DNA of 64,000 bases from Paenibacillus sp. FSL K6-1096 (GTDB lineage: Bacteria; Bacillota; Bacilli; Paenibacillales; Paenibacillaceae). Each line of letters starts with the position of its first letter. The first letter of the stretch is position 1. Shown piece by piece: positions 51,247-60,433 of the stretch. Position numbers and translations under genes: made by a program. The notes beneath the pieces were generated by a model that was given only the letters and a program-made list of their open reading frames with translations, was not told the origin of the DNA and did not search any database. The stretch spans positions 3,968,001 to 4,032,000 of the forward strand of contig NZ_CP150274.1 of the NCBI RefSeq assembly GCF_037977055.1. Reading direction: 5' to 3'.

Positions 51247-52092
51247 ATGAATCGCAGTAAATGGAAAAACTTGCAGTCCGAGCTGTTTACGAACGGTCTG
51301 GGTGTCGCTGCTCTTGTCATATTGACGGTATTTACACTGGGGGCGGTCTTTGCCTTCCTGTCCGGTCATGATCCGAATGCCATGGATGCCATGGCCCGCC
51401 TGACGAAGCCCGGCGCTGCGCATCTGTTCGGGACTGACGATTACGGCCGTGATTATCTGTCCAGAGCCTTATACGGAGGCCGGGTCTCGCTGCTGGTCGG
51501 ATTTGCCTCCATGGTCGTAGCGACCTTTGTGGGCGTGCTGGTTGGGGTGATCAGCGGATATTTCGGCGGCTGGCTCGATAATCTGCTGATGCGGATGCTG
51601 GATATTATTATGTCGATCCCGTCCTTCCTGATCCTGCTGCTGCTCAGTGTCTATCTGAAGCCGAGCATCGGCAACCTGATTATTATCATCGCCCTGCTGA
51701 TGTGGATGAATGTGGCCCGTGTCGTCCGTGCGGAGACCCTGACGATTAAGGAGCGGGAATACGTGCTGTACGCCAGAGCCTCCGGGCAAAGTGCCTTCGG
51801 CATGATCTGGCGGCATATCCTCCCGGGACTGGTCCCGGTCATTATCGTAGGGGCAACGAATAATATTGCATCAGCCATTATGATGGAATCATCGCTCAGC
51901 TTCCTCGGCTTCGGGGTGCAGCCGCCGAATGCCACGTGGGGCAGCATGCTGAACAGTGCGCAGGGGTATATTGCCCAGGCCCCTTATCTGGCGCTGTTCC
52001 CCGGGCTGATGATCCTGTTGACCGTTCTGAGCTTCAATGTGCTGGGAGATATTGTGCGGGTCGGCTTTGAACCAAAGCTGATCCGGAGATAG
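51247..52092 (+). CDS. Peptide ABC transporter permease, DppC/OppC type
   Basis: 281 residues. N-terminal membrane helix, then 'HLFGTDDYGRDYLSRALYGG' typical of DppC, and EAA loop 'REYVLYARASGQSAFGMIWR'. It overlaps nearly with dppB and is followed 14 bases later by the first ATPase gene. Confidence 0.95.
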   Translation: MNRSKWKNLQSELFTNGLGVAALVILTVFTLGAVFAFLSGHDPNAMDAMARLTKPGAAHLFGTDDYGRDYLSRALYGGRVSLLVGFASMVVATFVGVLVGVISGYFGGWLDNLLMRMLDIIMSIPSFLILLLLSVYLKPSIGNLIIIIALLMWMNVARVVRAETLTIKEREYVLYARASGQSAFGMIWRHILPGLVPVIIVGATNNIASAIMMESSLSFLGFGVQPPNATWGSMLNSAQGYIAQAPYLALFPGLMILLTVLSFNVLGDIVRVGFEPKLIRR

Positions 52093-52106
52093 GAGAGTGG
52101 AACATC

Positions 52107-53117
52107 ATGACAGAACGGCTGCTGACTGTTGAAGATCTGCAGGTATCCTTCGCTACCCGGGACGGGGAGAATCAGGCCGTCCGCGGGGTTAGCTTCCATA
52201 TTGATGCCGGTGAGACGGTAGGCATTGTCGGAGAATCCGGCAGCGGCAAAAGCGTTACCGCTAAGTCTATCATGTCCCTGATTGCGCCGCCGGGCCGGAT
52301 GACTGCCGGGAAGCTGGAGTTTCGCGGCACAAGCCTGAAGGGGCTGACGGAGAAGCAGTGGCGCTCTTTACGCGGCAACCGGATCGCGATGGTCTTTCAG
52401 GACCCGATGACCTCGCTGAATCCGGTCAAGCGCATCGGCCAGCAATTAACGGAGGTTATCCGCAGACACCGCGGACTGGATAAGGCGAAGGCATACACCA
52501 AAGCGGCGGAGCTGCTCCGCCAGGTCGGCATCCGCGACCCGGAGCAGCGCCTGAAGCAATATCCGCATGAATTCAGCGGAGGGATGCGCCAGCGGGTGAT
52601 GATTGCGATGGCGCTCTCCTGCCAGCCGGAGCTGCTGATTGCCGATGAACCGACCACGGCGCTGGATGCGACCATCCAGGCACAGATTCTGGATCTGTTC
52701 AAGGAGCTGAAGCAGCGGGAGGATACAGCGGTCGCGCTGATCACTCACGACCTCGGCGTCGTAGCCCAGGTCTGCACACGGGTCATCGTGATGTACGGCG
52801 GACTGGTGATGGAGGAGGGGACGGTGGAGGACATCTTCTACCGGCCCCGGCATCCGTATACCCAAGGTCTGCTTCGTTCGATTCCGAAGCGCGGCGGCGG
52901 CGCGCGGGAGCGGCTGATACCGATTGAAGGCTCGCCGCCGGATCTGCTTGATCCGCCGCTAGGCTGTCCGTTCATCGACCGCTGTCCGCACGCCTTCGCC
53001 CGCTGCAGTGAACGTCCGCCGGTGACCGAGCTTGCCCCGGGCCACCGCTCGATGTGCTGGCTGAATGAAGGTGCAGAAGAGAAGACAGCAGTTACAGCGG
53101 GGAGGGATTTCACTTGA
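52107..53117 (+). CDS. Peptide ABC transporter ATPase, DppD/OppD type
   Basis: 336 residues. Walker A '[13 protein letters not shown]' (about 40-52), signature '[15 protein letters not shown]', Walker B '[12 protein letters not shown]', and a C-terminal oligopeptide extension with the Cys cluster '[19 protein letters not shown]' that holds an iron-sulphur cluster in this family. It overlaps the next ATPase gene by four bases. Confidence 0.95.
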   Translation: MTERLLTVEDLQVSFATRDGENQAVRGVSFHIDAGETVGIVGESGSGKSVTAKSIMSLIAPPGRMTAGKLEFRGTSLKGLTEKQWRSLRGNRIAMVFQDPMTSLNPVKRIGQQLTEVIRRHRGLDKAKAYTKAAELLRQVGIRDPEQRLKQYPHEFSGGMRQRVMIAMALSCQPELLIADEPTTALDATIQAQILDLFKELKQREDTAVALITHDLGVVAQVCTRVIVMYGGLVMEEGTVEDIFYRPRHPYTQGLLRSIPKRGGGARERLIPIEGSPPDLLDPPLGCPFIDRCPHAFARCSERPPVTELAPGHRSMCWLNEGAEEKTAVTAGRDFT

Positions 53118-54034
53118 GCGAGCGCAAGGTGCTGGTAGAGGTTAACAACTTGAAGAAGCATTTCTCCAAAGGCAAGGATTTGCGCGGCCGGGATACCTCT
53201 GTGCTGAAGGCGGTGGACGGGGTCAGCTTCCAGATCCGCCAGGGCGAGACCTTCGGTCTGGTCGGCGAATCCGGGAGCGGCAAGTCCACGGTCGGCCGCT
53301 GTCTGCTCCGGCTGTATGATTATACGGACGGTGAGGTGTTCTATGACGGGAAGCCGCTTGGCAGGCTGGGCGAGAAGGGGCTGAAGCCCTTCCGCCGGCG
53401 GATTCAGTCGATCTTTCAGGACCCGTACTCCTCGCTTAATCCCAGTCTGAATGTGCTGGAGCTGATCAGCGAGCCGATGAGAATCCACGGTCTCTACCGG
53501 GGGAGCGAAGAGCGCAAGGAGGCGGTGGCGGAGCTGCTGGAGAAGGTGGGCTTGAAGCGGGAGCATCTCTACCGCTTCCCCCACGAGTTCAGCGGCGGCC
53601 AGCGCCAGCGGATCTCCATCGCCAGAGCCTTGTCGGTACGGCCTGAATTCGTGGTCTGCGACGAGCCGATCTCGGCGCTGGATGTCTCTGTGCAGGCTCA
53701 GGTTGTCAATATGCTGGAGGATCTGCAGGCCGAATTCGGGCTGACCTACCTGTTCATCGCCCATGATCTGTCGATGGTCCGGCATATTTCGGACCGGATC
53801 GGCGTGATGTACGGCGGCCGGCTGGTGGAGGTGGCAGAGAGTGACGAGCTGTATGACAATCCGCTGCATCCGTATACGAAGGCGCTGCTGTCATCCATTC
53901 TGGAGACGGACCCGCAGAAGGCCAGCCAGAGGATACAATTGGAGACTTACCCGGCAGGGCGCGGGAGCGGGGAAGCCGCAGTGCTGCGGGAAGTGAGCCC
54001 TGGACATTATGTGGCCGGGGACTATGGCAATTGA
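53114..54034 (+). CDS. Peptide ABC transporter ATPase, DppF/OppF type
   Basis: 306 residues from TTG 53114, behind GGGGAGGG. Walker A '[13 protein letters not shown]', signature '[15 protein letters not shown]', Walker B '[14 protein letters not shown]'. The C-terminus lacks the Cys cluster expected in many OppF proteins. With the four genes upstream it completes a five-gene importer. Confidence 0.94.
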   Translation: MSERKVLVEVNNLKKHFSKGKDLRGRDTSVLKAVDGVSFQIRQGETFGLVGESGSGKSTVGRCLLRLYDYTDGEVFYDGKPLGRLGEKGLKPFRRRIQSIFQDPYSSLNPSLNVLELISEPMRIHGLYRGSEERKEAVAELLEKVGLKREHLYRFPHEFSGGQRQRISIARALSVRPEFVVCDEPISALDVSVQAQVVNMLEDLQAEFGLTYLFIAHDLSMVRHISDRIGVMYGGRLVEVAESDELYDNPLHPYTKALLSSILETDPQKASQRIQLETYPAGRGSGEAAVLREVSPGHYVAGDYGN

Positions 54035-54060
54035 ATTACTTGAATAGGGAGGATACACCA

Positions 54061-54507
54061 ATGACAGAAACGAAGAGCAAGGTCAAGTTATCGCAGTGGG
54101 ATGCTCTGCTGCTGGAATCGCTGCGTTCGCAGGGCTGGTCCGACCAGGAGCTGCTGCACAGAGTAACCGGAGAGGATCTTCCGGTGGACGAGAGTAAATA
54201 CGAGTTCGATTACGGGCAGCTGGCTGCCCTTGCGAACGAACAGCCGGAGCTGTTCCGCCGGGCTGTTCTGGACGGCTACCAGATCAAGTACAATACCATC
54301 CGCGGCATCCGCAGCTGGATCGATGTTGCGCTGAATATTGAAGCGAGGCTGGAGCTTGAAGAGGGGCATGAAGCGGTGGAAGCGGAATTAACGGAGGCCG
54401 AATATAGCCGGTTACAGGGCGTGCTGTCCTACGGCTGGCAGATCACCGGCGGATCAGCGGCTGACGGCAGTGCCCGAGTCTATACGATTGAACCGGTTCA
54501 GCGGTAG
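54061..54507 (+). CDS. Hypothetical protein at the end of the peptide transporter operon
   Basis: 148 residues from ATG 54061, behind AGGGAGG; the frame is open from 54031 but that start overlaps the ATPase gene without a site. Soluble, acidic, largely helical; no membrane segment. 'GWSDQELLHRVTGEDLPVDE' may be a short HTH-like part. It follows the transporter by 26 bases and is probably co-transcribed. I recognise no family. Confidence 0.7.
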   Translation: MTETKSKVKLSQWDALLLESLRSQGWSDQELLHRVTGEDLPVDESKYEFDYGQLAALANEQPELFRRAVLDGYQIKYNTIRGIRSWIDVALNIEARLELEEGHEAVEAELTEAEYSRLQGVLSYGWQITGGSAADGSARVYTIEPVQR

Positions 54508-54590
54508 CATCCGGGGGAACGGGAAGCGGCGGCTGCAATCATCGCAGGCTGCCGCTCCCGCCGGATCAGTCCGCATCCGCCGGAGGCCTA

Positions 54591-55430
54591 TTACATATTC
54601 AATTGAATTTTGCGGGTGCTGAGCACACCTTCCAGGCCGGTAGGGTCGGTGCTGACCTTGCGGGCCACGAAGGCTTCGGCCCGCTCGGAGGTGCGCAGGC
54701 GCAGCGGCTTGGTCTCCTGACCGGCCAGCTCCCACATGACGTCTGCAACAGATTCTGCCGTCTGCGGCTCCACATTGCGCTCCAGGAAGGCTGCACGGTA
54801 AGCATCCAGAACCGGCTTGTACTCATCTTCAAGTACACCGCCTGTGCTGGCGACATGTCCCATTACGGTTGAATTGAATTCGGTGGAAATCGCCCCCGGC
54901 TCCAGCAGGGTGATGTCGATATTGAACTGCGGCTTGTAATAGGTGGCCAGGCTCTCCAGCAGCCCCTCCACCGCGAATTTGCTGGCACAGTAGATCTCAT
55001 TCATCGGCTGTCCGACCAGCCCGCCGACACTGGAGGTAGCGACAATATGGCCATAGCCGGTCTTCCGCAGCAGCGGCAGGGCGGCTCTGATTGTATGCAT
55101 CACCCCGTACACATTGGTGTCGAACACCTTCTGAATGTCAGGGAACGGCGCTTGCCCAAGTGCTCTGAGATAACCGAATCCGGCATTGCAGAATAAGATA
55201 TCCAGCCTGCCCTGCTCCTGTTCAATCCGGCCGATGACCTGCTGAATGCTCTCCGGCTCGGTAACCTCCAATTCAGCGAACTGCAGATTCTCCACCCCGC
55301 GGTATAATTCCTGGTCACGCTTCAGATGACGGGTTCCGGCGTAGACGGTCCACCCCTCGTGCGCGAACTTCAGTGCGGTGGCGAGGCCGATGCCCGAGGA
55401 TGCTCCGGTGATGCAGATGACTTTTGACAT
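54591..55430 (-). CDS. Short-chain dehydrogenase/reductase
   Basis: 279 residues. Rossmann motif 'ITGASSGIGLATALKFA' (about 6-22), 'LFCNAGFGYL', and the catalytic Ser…YxxxK ('ATSSVGG' with 'EIYCASKFAVEG'), all in place. Substrate unknown; sequence around 'TGLEGVL' at the C-terminus is like NAD(P)-dependent steroid/retinol-type enzymes used as general oxidoreductases. Confidence 0.93.
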   Translation of the reverse strand: MSKVICITGASSGIGLATALKFAHEGWTVYAGTRHLKRDQELYRGVENLQFAELEVTEPESIQQVIGRIEQEQGRLDILFCNAGFGYLRALGQAPFPDIQKVFDTNVYGVMHTIRAALPLLRKTGYGHIVATSSVGGLVGQPMNEIYCASKFAVEGLLESLATYYKPQFNIDITLLEPGAISTEFNSTVMGHVASTGGVLEDEYKPVLDAYRAAFLERNVEPQTAESVADVMWELAGQETKPLRLRTSERAEAFVARKVSTDPTGLEGVLSTRKIQLNM

Positions 55431-55641
55431 GTAGATTCAGCCTCCATCTCATATTAATTTCCAGTGATTGTCCAATTTCGCCCACATTATAGCATATCTA
55501 AGTAGATATTGAGGCAAGATGACATAAAGTTTGTTTTTTCGCGTCACAGAGCGGCGGTGCAGTTGCTATAATTGTTTTTGGTACGGTACACTGTAAATAA
55601 AAAATCCGAATTGCCCGCGAATGGAGAGGAACAAGGAAACA

Positions 55642-56676
55642 ATGGATGTAATCAAGCGGTATTTTGCAAATTTAACGGTCCGGCGCTTCCTGATATTGGG
55701 GCTGATTGGACTGCTGCTCTACAGTATCAGGGATATGCTGAATCTGGTGCTGCTGACGTTCCTGATCGCTTACGTGATGAACAGCTTTCAGGTGCTGCTG
55801 AGCAGACGGATCGGCAAGTTCGTGAAGGTGAACAGCAAGGTCATCATCATTATACTGTATGTGGCGCTGATCAGTATGATCGTCATGGCACTCGTCAGAT
55901 ACATGCCCAAGGTCTTCTCGCAGATCAAGCAGTTAACCACCTTTCTCAGTACGCTGACCGCCGATGATATCCCGCAGAATGAGATTATGCAGTACCTGTT
56001 CCGCAAGGTCAAGGAGCTCAACTATCAGAGCTATTTGAATCAGGGGATCGAATATGTGTTCAAAATCAGCAACTGGGGCACCACCTTCGTCCTGTCCACC
56101 ATCCTAAGCCTTGTCTTCATCCTGGAGAAGAACCGCATTGTCAGCTTCACCTCCCGCCTGAGAGACAGCAAGATTTCCTGGTTCTACGTGGAGCTTGAAT
56201 ATTTCGGCAGAAAGTTCATCTCTTCCTTCGGAAAGGTCATTGAAGCACAGATCCTGATTGCACTGTTCAACACTTTATTTACCGTCGTGGGGCTGTGGGT
56301 GCTTGGCTTCTTCTTCGAGCCGTTCCCGTATCTCTTTGCCCTCTCCATTATGATCTTCATGCTCAGCCTGATTCCGGTCGTCGGCTTTGTCATTTCACTG
56401 ATCCCGCTGTGCATCATCGGCTATAATACGGGCGGCCTGATGATGACGATTAACATTCTGATTATGATTGCCCTGCTCCATGTGATCGAAGGCTACTTCC
56501 TCAACCCGAAGCTGATGTCCTCCAAAATGAACCTGCCGATGTTCTACACACTTGTCGTGCTGTTGTTCTCCGAGCATTATATCGGGGTGTGGGGTCTGAT
56601 TCTCGGGATTCCGATCTTCGTCTTTTTCCTGGATATTCTGGATATCAGCCGCGACAATAAGCCTTCGCTGGAATGA
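55642..56676 (+). CDS. AI-2E family transporter (YtvI/PerM type)
   Basis: 344 residues from ATG 55642 ('MDVIKRYFANLTVRRFLILG'), behind AAGGA; ATG 55621 is also in frame. About seven or eight membrane helices in two blocks with a hydrophilic stretch between (about 100-150), and the family motif 'HVIEGYFLNPKLMSSKMNLP'. Members export signals or small ions (for example TqsA, or Na+/H+ exchange in some Bacilli). The substrate here is unknown. A terminator follows. Confidence 0.9.
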   Translation: MDVIKRYFANLTVRRFLILGLIGLLLYSIRDMLNLVLLTFLIAYVMNSFQVLLSRRIGKFVKVNSKVIIIILYVALISMIVMALVRYMPKVFSQIKQLTTFLSTLTADDIPQNEIMQYLFRKVKELNYQSYLNQGIEYVFKISNWGTTFVLSTILSLVFILEKNRIVSFTSRLRDSKISWFYVELEYFGRKFISSFGKVIEAQILIALFNTLFTVVGLWVLGFFFEPFPYLFALSIMIFMLSLIPVVGFVISLIPLCIIGYNTGGLMMTINILIMIALLHVIEGYFLNPKLMSSKMNLPMFYTLVVLLFSEHYIGVWGLILGIPIFVFFLDILDISRDNKPSLE

Positions 56677-56718
56677 GACACCGGGGCAGGTAAGCAGTAA
56701 TATGCAGCGTATGTATAT

Positions 56719-56762
56719 AGGTGATATTCAACCTGCTTCAGGTTCGGGTATCACCTTTTTTA
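56719..56762 (+). terminator. Intrinsic terminator after the AI-2E gene
   Basis: AGGTGATA pairs with TATCACCT, with an inner CCTG…CAGG stem, followed by TTTTT. Confidence 0.9.
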
Positions 56763-56787
56763 ATTCAATAGTAGGGGGAGTCACAGA

Positions 56788-57804
56788 ATGATCAGATATC
56801 CGGTATTAGAGGCAGGAACCGTTATTGGGGTAACCGCACCCTCATCCGGTGTTCCGCAGGAGCTGCATGAATTGCTGAGGCTGGCTGTAGAACGGCTGCA
56901 AAAAAGAGGGTATGGCGTAGAATGCGGACCCACAGCGTGGACCCAGGAGAAGGCCAAATCCGCTCCGGCTGCGGTGCGTGCGGCTGAATTCAATGCAATG
57001 ATGGCCGATGAACGCATCGGACTGGTGGCCCCTCCGTGGGGCGGTGAGCTGCTGATCGAGATGCTGGAGCGGGTGGATTTTGAGGCTATGAAGTGCAAAT
57101 GGATTCTCGGCTACTCCGATATCAGTGTGCTGCTGCTGGCCGTTACGCTGAAGACAGGCATGGCTACAGCCCACGGCACGAACTTTGTTGATCTCCGGGG
57201 AGAAGAGACAGATCCGACAACCGCTATGTGGGACAAGGTATTGTCCACGCCAAGCGGCGGGACTGTACTTCAGCAATCCTCGCAGCAGTATCAGCAGGAA
57301 TGGGGGACAGGTGAGTCTTCGCCCCATGTGTTCAACCTTACAGAGGCGACAGTCTGGAAAACGGTGGGAGATCAGAAAGTGTCGATGCAGGGACGTCTGC
57401 TGGGCGGCTGCATTGACGTCATCCGGCATCTGATCGGCACGCCCTACGGAGATGTCCGGCATTTCCAGCAGCACTATATCCATGGTGAGCCGATTTTGTG
57501 GTACTTGGAGAACTGCGAGCTGTCGGTGACTGACCTGCGCCGCTCCCTGGTGCATATGAAGCTGGCCGGCTGGTTCGGGCATTGCAGCGGTCTGATGTTC
57601 GGGCGCAGTGCGGCTAACCGCCCTATGGACGGTTACACTGTGGAGGATGTCTACCGGGAGCTGGCCGATGAGCTGGGCCTCCCGGTGGTGTACAACATCG
57701 ACTGCGGCCACCAGCCGCCACAGGTTACTTTAATCAACGGGGCCTATGCGGAGGTAGAGGCCGGGGGAGGAAAAGGCACAGTGAAGCAGGTCTTCCGGCC
57801 GTAA
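56788..57804 (+). CDS. S66 family peptidase (LD-carboxypeptidase / MccF type)
   Basis: 338 residues. S66 signature: nucleophile Ser in 'GYSDIS' (about residue 112), and candidate Glu ('WYLENCEL', about 236) and His ('CGHQPPQ', about 306) of the Ser-Glu-His triad. The N-terminus 'GTVIGVTAPSSG' is typical. There is no signal peptide, so the substrate is cytoplasmic: either cell-wall tetrapeptides or, as for MccF, a microcin-like nucleotide peptide. I favour the MccF-like subgroup from length and the 'APPWGGELLIEMLE' motif, but this is not decisive. Confidence 0.88.
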   Translation: MIRYPVLEAGTVIGVTAPSSGVPQELHELLRLAVERLQKRGYGVECGPTAWTQEKAKSAPAAVRAAEFNAMMADERIGLVAPPWGGELLIEMLERVDFEAMKCKWILGYSDISVLLLAVTLKTGMATAHGTNFVDLRGEETDPTTAMWDKVLSTPSGGTVLQQSSQQYQQEWGTGESSPHVFNLTEATVWKTVGDQKVSMQGRLLGGCIDVIRHLIGTPYGDVRHFQQHYIHGEPILWYLENCELSVTDLRRSLVHMKLAGWFGHCSGLMFGRSAANRPMDGYTVEDVYRELADELGLPVVYNIDCGHQPPQVTLINGAYAEVEAGGGKGTVKQVFRP

Positions 57805-57886
57805 GGGTGCTGTGCCTGTAGAATCTTCTAAGTAATGTTCCGGACGTGCCGGCAGCAGATCGTTCACACCAAGTTTTTATCTTTTT

Positions 57887-57914
57887 TGTAACGAAACGTT
57901 TGCGAACGGGTCTT
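57887..57914 (+). promoter_or_regulatory. Candidate ECF promoter of the sigma gene
   Basis: TGTAAC followed after 17 bases by GTCTT, 23 bases before the GTG start. ECF sigma factors commonly transcribe their own gene from an AAC/CGTC-type promoter. The match is partial. Confidence 0.35.
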
Positions 57915-57936
57915 ATAGAGGTAAGGTGGTGAACAA

Positions 57937-58428
57937 GTGGGCGATGTGGAGCAAATCTACGAGCAATATTTTCAGGACGTATACTTATTTGCCTTGTCGC
58001 TAAGCCGGGACCAGCAGATGGCCGAGGAGATTACGCAGGAAACCTTCGCCAGGGCGGTTAAGAATATCGACCAGTTCAAAGGCAACTGCAAGATCAGCGT
58101 ATGGCTGTGCCAGATCGCCAAAAACACATACTTCAAGCACATGGATAAGCAAAAACGCGTTTTCGTTGGCGAGCTGCATGAGGACACAGGCGGAAACGGC
58201 CCTTCGATTGAGCAGAAGCTGATTGACCAGACGGAAGCCTTGCGCATTCATAAGCTGCTGCACAATCTGAAAGAGCCCTATAAGGAAGTCTTCATGTTAA
58301 GAGTGTTCGGGGAGCTGTCCTTCGGACAGATCAGCGAGGTGTTTGGCCGGACGGAGAGCTGGGCCCGGGTGACCTTTCACCGTGCAAGAAACAGCATACA
58401 AGACTTAATGACGGAGGAGAGCCGATGA
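57937..58428 (+). CDS. ECF sigma factor
   Basis: 163 residues from GTG 57937, behind AAGGTGG. Region 2 ('YFQDVYLFALSLSRDQQMAE', 'EITQETFARAVKNIDQFKGN') and region 4 ('EPYKEVFMLRVFGELSFGQI', 'FGRTESWARVTFHRAR') are complete. It should be held inactive by the membrane anti-sigma factor whose gene overlaps it by four bases, and released by envelope stress. Confidence 0.94.
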   Translation: MGDVEQIYEQYFQDVYLFALSLSRDQQMAEEITQETFARAVKNIDQFKGNCKISVWLCQIAKNTYFKHMDKQKRVFVGELHEDTGGNGPSIEQKLIDQTEALRIHKLLHNLKEPYKEVFMLRVFGELSFGQISEVFGRTESWARVTFHRARNSIQDLMTEESR

Positions 58429-59114
58429 ACAAGCTGTCATGCGAAATCGTCCAGGATTTGCTGCCGCTATACTATGATGATGTGTGCAGTCCGGATACCC
58501 GGAAATCGATTGAGGCCCACTTGGCCACCTGCGCGGAGTGCACCGCTGCTTTACGCAAGCTGCAGCAGAGCAGCAGCCTGCCGTTTGAGGTCATCGCCAA
58601 GAATCAACAGGACAGCCGTGCGTTGGCCAGCTTCCAAGGATATTGGAAACGATCGAGGGCGGTTTCCTTCGTTAAAGGCCTGATTCTGGCGACAGCTGTG
58701 TGCGGCGTGCTTTTGACCGGATACTATGCCCTGTTTAGCTGGAACCTTACCCAAGTCCCCGCCAGCGCAATCGAAATTACCGAAGTCAGCCGGCTTCAGG
58801 ATGGAAGAATTGCCTACCATGTCAAGCTGACGGACGGATACCGGTTGAACAAGATCAGCGCCAAAGCGGGAAGCGACGGCATTCTCTACATCACTCCGAT
58901 GCGGCCTGTCTTCAAATCCAAAGCGGATGAAGCGCAGGGACTCGGCAACCGGTACGATGTCGTTGATGCCGGACAATTGAGCACCCCATCCAGATCCATC
59001 AAGGCCATCTATTACGGGCCCAAGGACGATCACCCGATCCTGATCTGGAAGCAAGGGATGGAGCTGCCCCCGGCGAGCGAAGCTGTGGAGGCTCAGTTTG
59101 AGCGGCAGGATTAA
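58425..59114 (+). CDS. Anti-sigma factor with zinc-finger (zf-HC2) domain
   Basis: 229 residues. N-terminal ZAS zinc motif with His32, Cys36 and Cys39 ('AHLATCAEC') and an earlier Cys, one membrane helix (about 82-102), and an extracellular domain of about 125 residues. It binds the sigma factor encoded just upstream and releases it on a signal. The C-terminal domain ('HVKLTDGYRLNKISAKAG') is not one I recognise; it presumably senses the signal. Confidence 0.92.
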   Translation: MNKLSCEIVQDLLPLYYDDVCSPDTRKSIEAHLATCAECTAALRKLQQSSSLPFEVIAKNQQDSRALASFQGYWKRSRAVSFVKGLILATAVCGVLLTGYYALFSWNLTQVPASAIEITEVSRLQDGRIAYHVKLTDGYRLNKISAKAGSDGILYITPMRPVFKSKADEAQGLGNRYDVVDAGQLSTPSRSIKAIYYGPKDDHPILIWKQGMELPPASEAVEAQFERQD

Positions 59115-59329
59115 TTCCTTCGTTCTCATACCATAAGCAGTGCTCTCTTAAACAGGTATATTCGTCATATATAATGTGAATTTATGTCGAATTTAGTTGA
59201 AAAAAAGTGCTGGGATTATTCAAGGAATGCTCTACGTATGGCTGGTATCCTGTATAATTTGTGAATATACAGACAGCCATAGCTGCCGATTCCTGAGCAG
59301 TGAATCCCTCACGAAAGAGAGTAGTGACT

Positions 59330-60214
59330 ATGAAATCCATCGCCTGGGTAACTGACAGCACCAGCACCATTGATTCTGAATTCGCCAAGAATAACCATGT
59401 GTATATCGTTCCCCTTCGTCTAATCGTCAATGATGAATGCTATAGAGAGAATATAGATATTAACGCCGATCAGTTCTATGACAAAATGCGGCAGCATGAC
59501 AAGGTAGGCAGCTCCCAGCCGCCGATTGGCGAGTTCGTAGAATTATACGAGCGTCTGAAGGATGAGTATGACGAGATTATTGCGGTTCATTGTTCCTCCG
59601 AGCTTAGCGGGACCTTCCACACCTCAATGCAGGCGGCGGATATCGCTGGAGTGAAGGTAATTGGTATCGATTCCAAAGTAGGCGCATACCCGATCCGTGA
59701 GATGCTAATGCGTGGTATTCATTGGCAGCAAGCAGGCTGCTCTGCACAGGAGATCAAGAGCAGAATTGATAATATAGTTGAGGAAATGTCCTTCTATATC
59801 ATCCCTGCCAGCCTGAGTCAGCTGCACCGCAGCGGACGGCTCTCCGGCTCGCAATTCCTGCTGGGCCAGCTGATGCGGATTCATCTGCTTTTGAGGTTTG
59901 ATGAGGGTAAAATTGTTGTCGTCGATAAAATACGCACCTTCAAGAAGACGAAGCAAAAGCTGCTGGAGACCATCCAGGAGGAAATCGGCCGCTTCCAGGA
60001 TGTATGTATTATGCACGCCAATAATAGAGAAGAGGCACTGAGCCTGGAGTGGGCTATTAAAGCTATGTCCCCTTCGGTGCGTACAGAGATTATGCCCTTT
60101 ATCCCGGTGGTAGGCGCTCATATGGGTGAGGGAACCCTGGCGCTGTCTTGGATTAACCGTACGGCCCTGAACAGTATTGATGCTGAGGAGGAAGTGCTGG
60201 AGTCTGTACTCTAG
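59330..60214 (+). CDS. DegV family fatty-acid-binding protein
   Basis: 294 residues from ATG 59330 ('MKSIAWVTDSTSTIDSEF'), behind AAAGAGAG. DegV family: 'VTDSTS' at the start, 'SSQPPIGEFVELYERLK', 'HCSSELSGTF', and a C-terminal 'VVGAHMGEGTLALSW'. These proteins (FakB) hold a fatty acid for phosphorylation by FakA and feed it into phospholipid synthesis. No fakA is in the window. A terminator follows. Confidence 0.94.
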   Translation: MKSIAWVTDSTSTIDSEFAKNNHVYIVPLRLIVNDECYRENIDINADQFYDKMRQHDKVGSSQPPIGEFVELYERLKDEYDEIIAVHCSSELSGTFHTSMQAADIAGVKVIGIDSKVGAYPIREMLMRGIHWQQAGCSAQEIKSRIDNIVEEMSFYIIPASLSQLHRSGRLSGSQFLLGQLMRIHLLLRFDEGKIVVVDKIRTFKKTKQKLLETIQEEIGRFQDVCIMHANNREEALSLEWAIKAMSPSVRTEIMPFIPVVGAHMGEGTLALSWINRTALNSIDAEEEVLESVL

Positions 60215-60265
60215 GCTGACTTGCGCCAGGCGTAGCTGCCTGCTCCCGTCCCTAATGAACCTGAT

Positions 60266-60306
60266 AGACGCTTGGACCTCCGTATGTGGAAGGCAAGCGT
60301 CTTTTT
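60266..60306 (+). terminator. Intrinsic terminator after the DegV gene
   Basis: AGACGCTTG pairs with CAAGCGTCT, followed by TTTTAC. Confidence 0.88.
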
Positions 60307-60383
60307 ACTTTGGAGAAGCCGCCGTAAACCCTTGTTGACAGTACTAATCCTATTCGTTATGGTGATGTAAAACAGGATTCAAT

Positions 60384-60398
60384 TGAGAATGATTATCT
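60384..60398 (+). promoter_or_regulatory. Fur box upstream of the AraC-lipoprotein gene
   Basis: TGAGAATGATTATCT agrees with the Fur 7-1-7 motif TGATAATnATTATCA at 12 of the 14 defined positions. Repression by iron is expected. Confidence 0.7.
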
Positions 60399-60433
60399 GT
60401 TAGATCATTTTAGGGGGAGTTTGCAAATCAGCT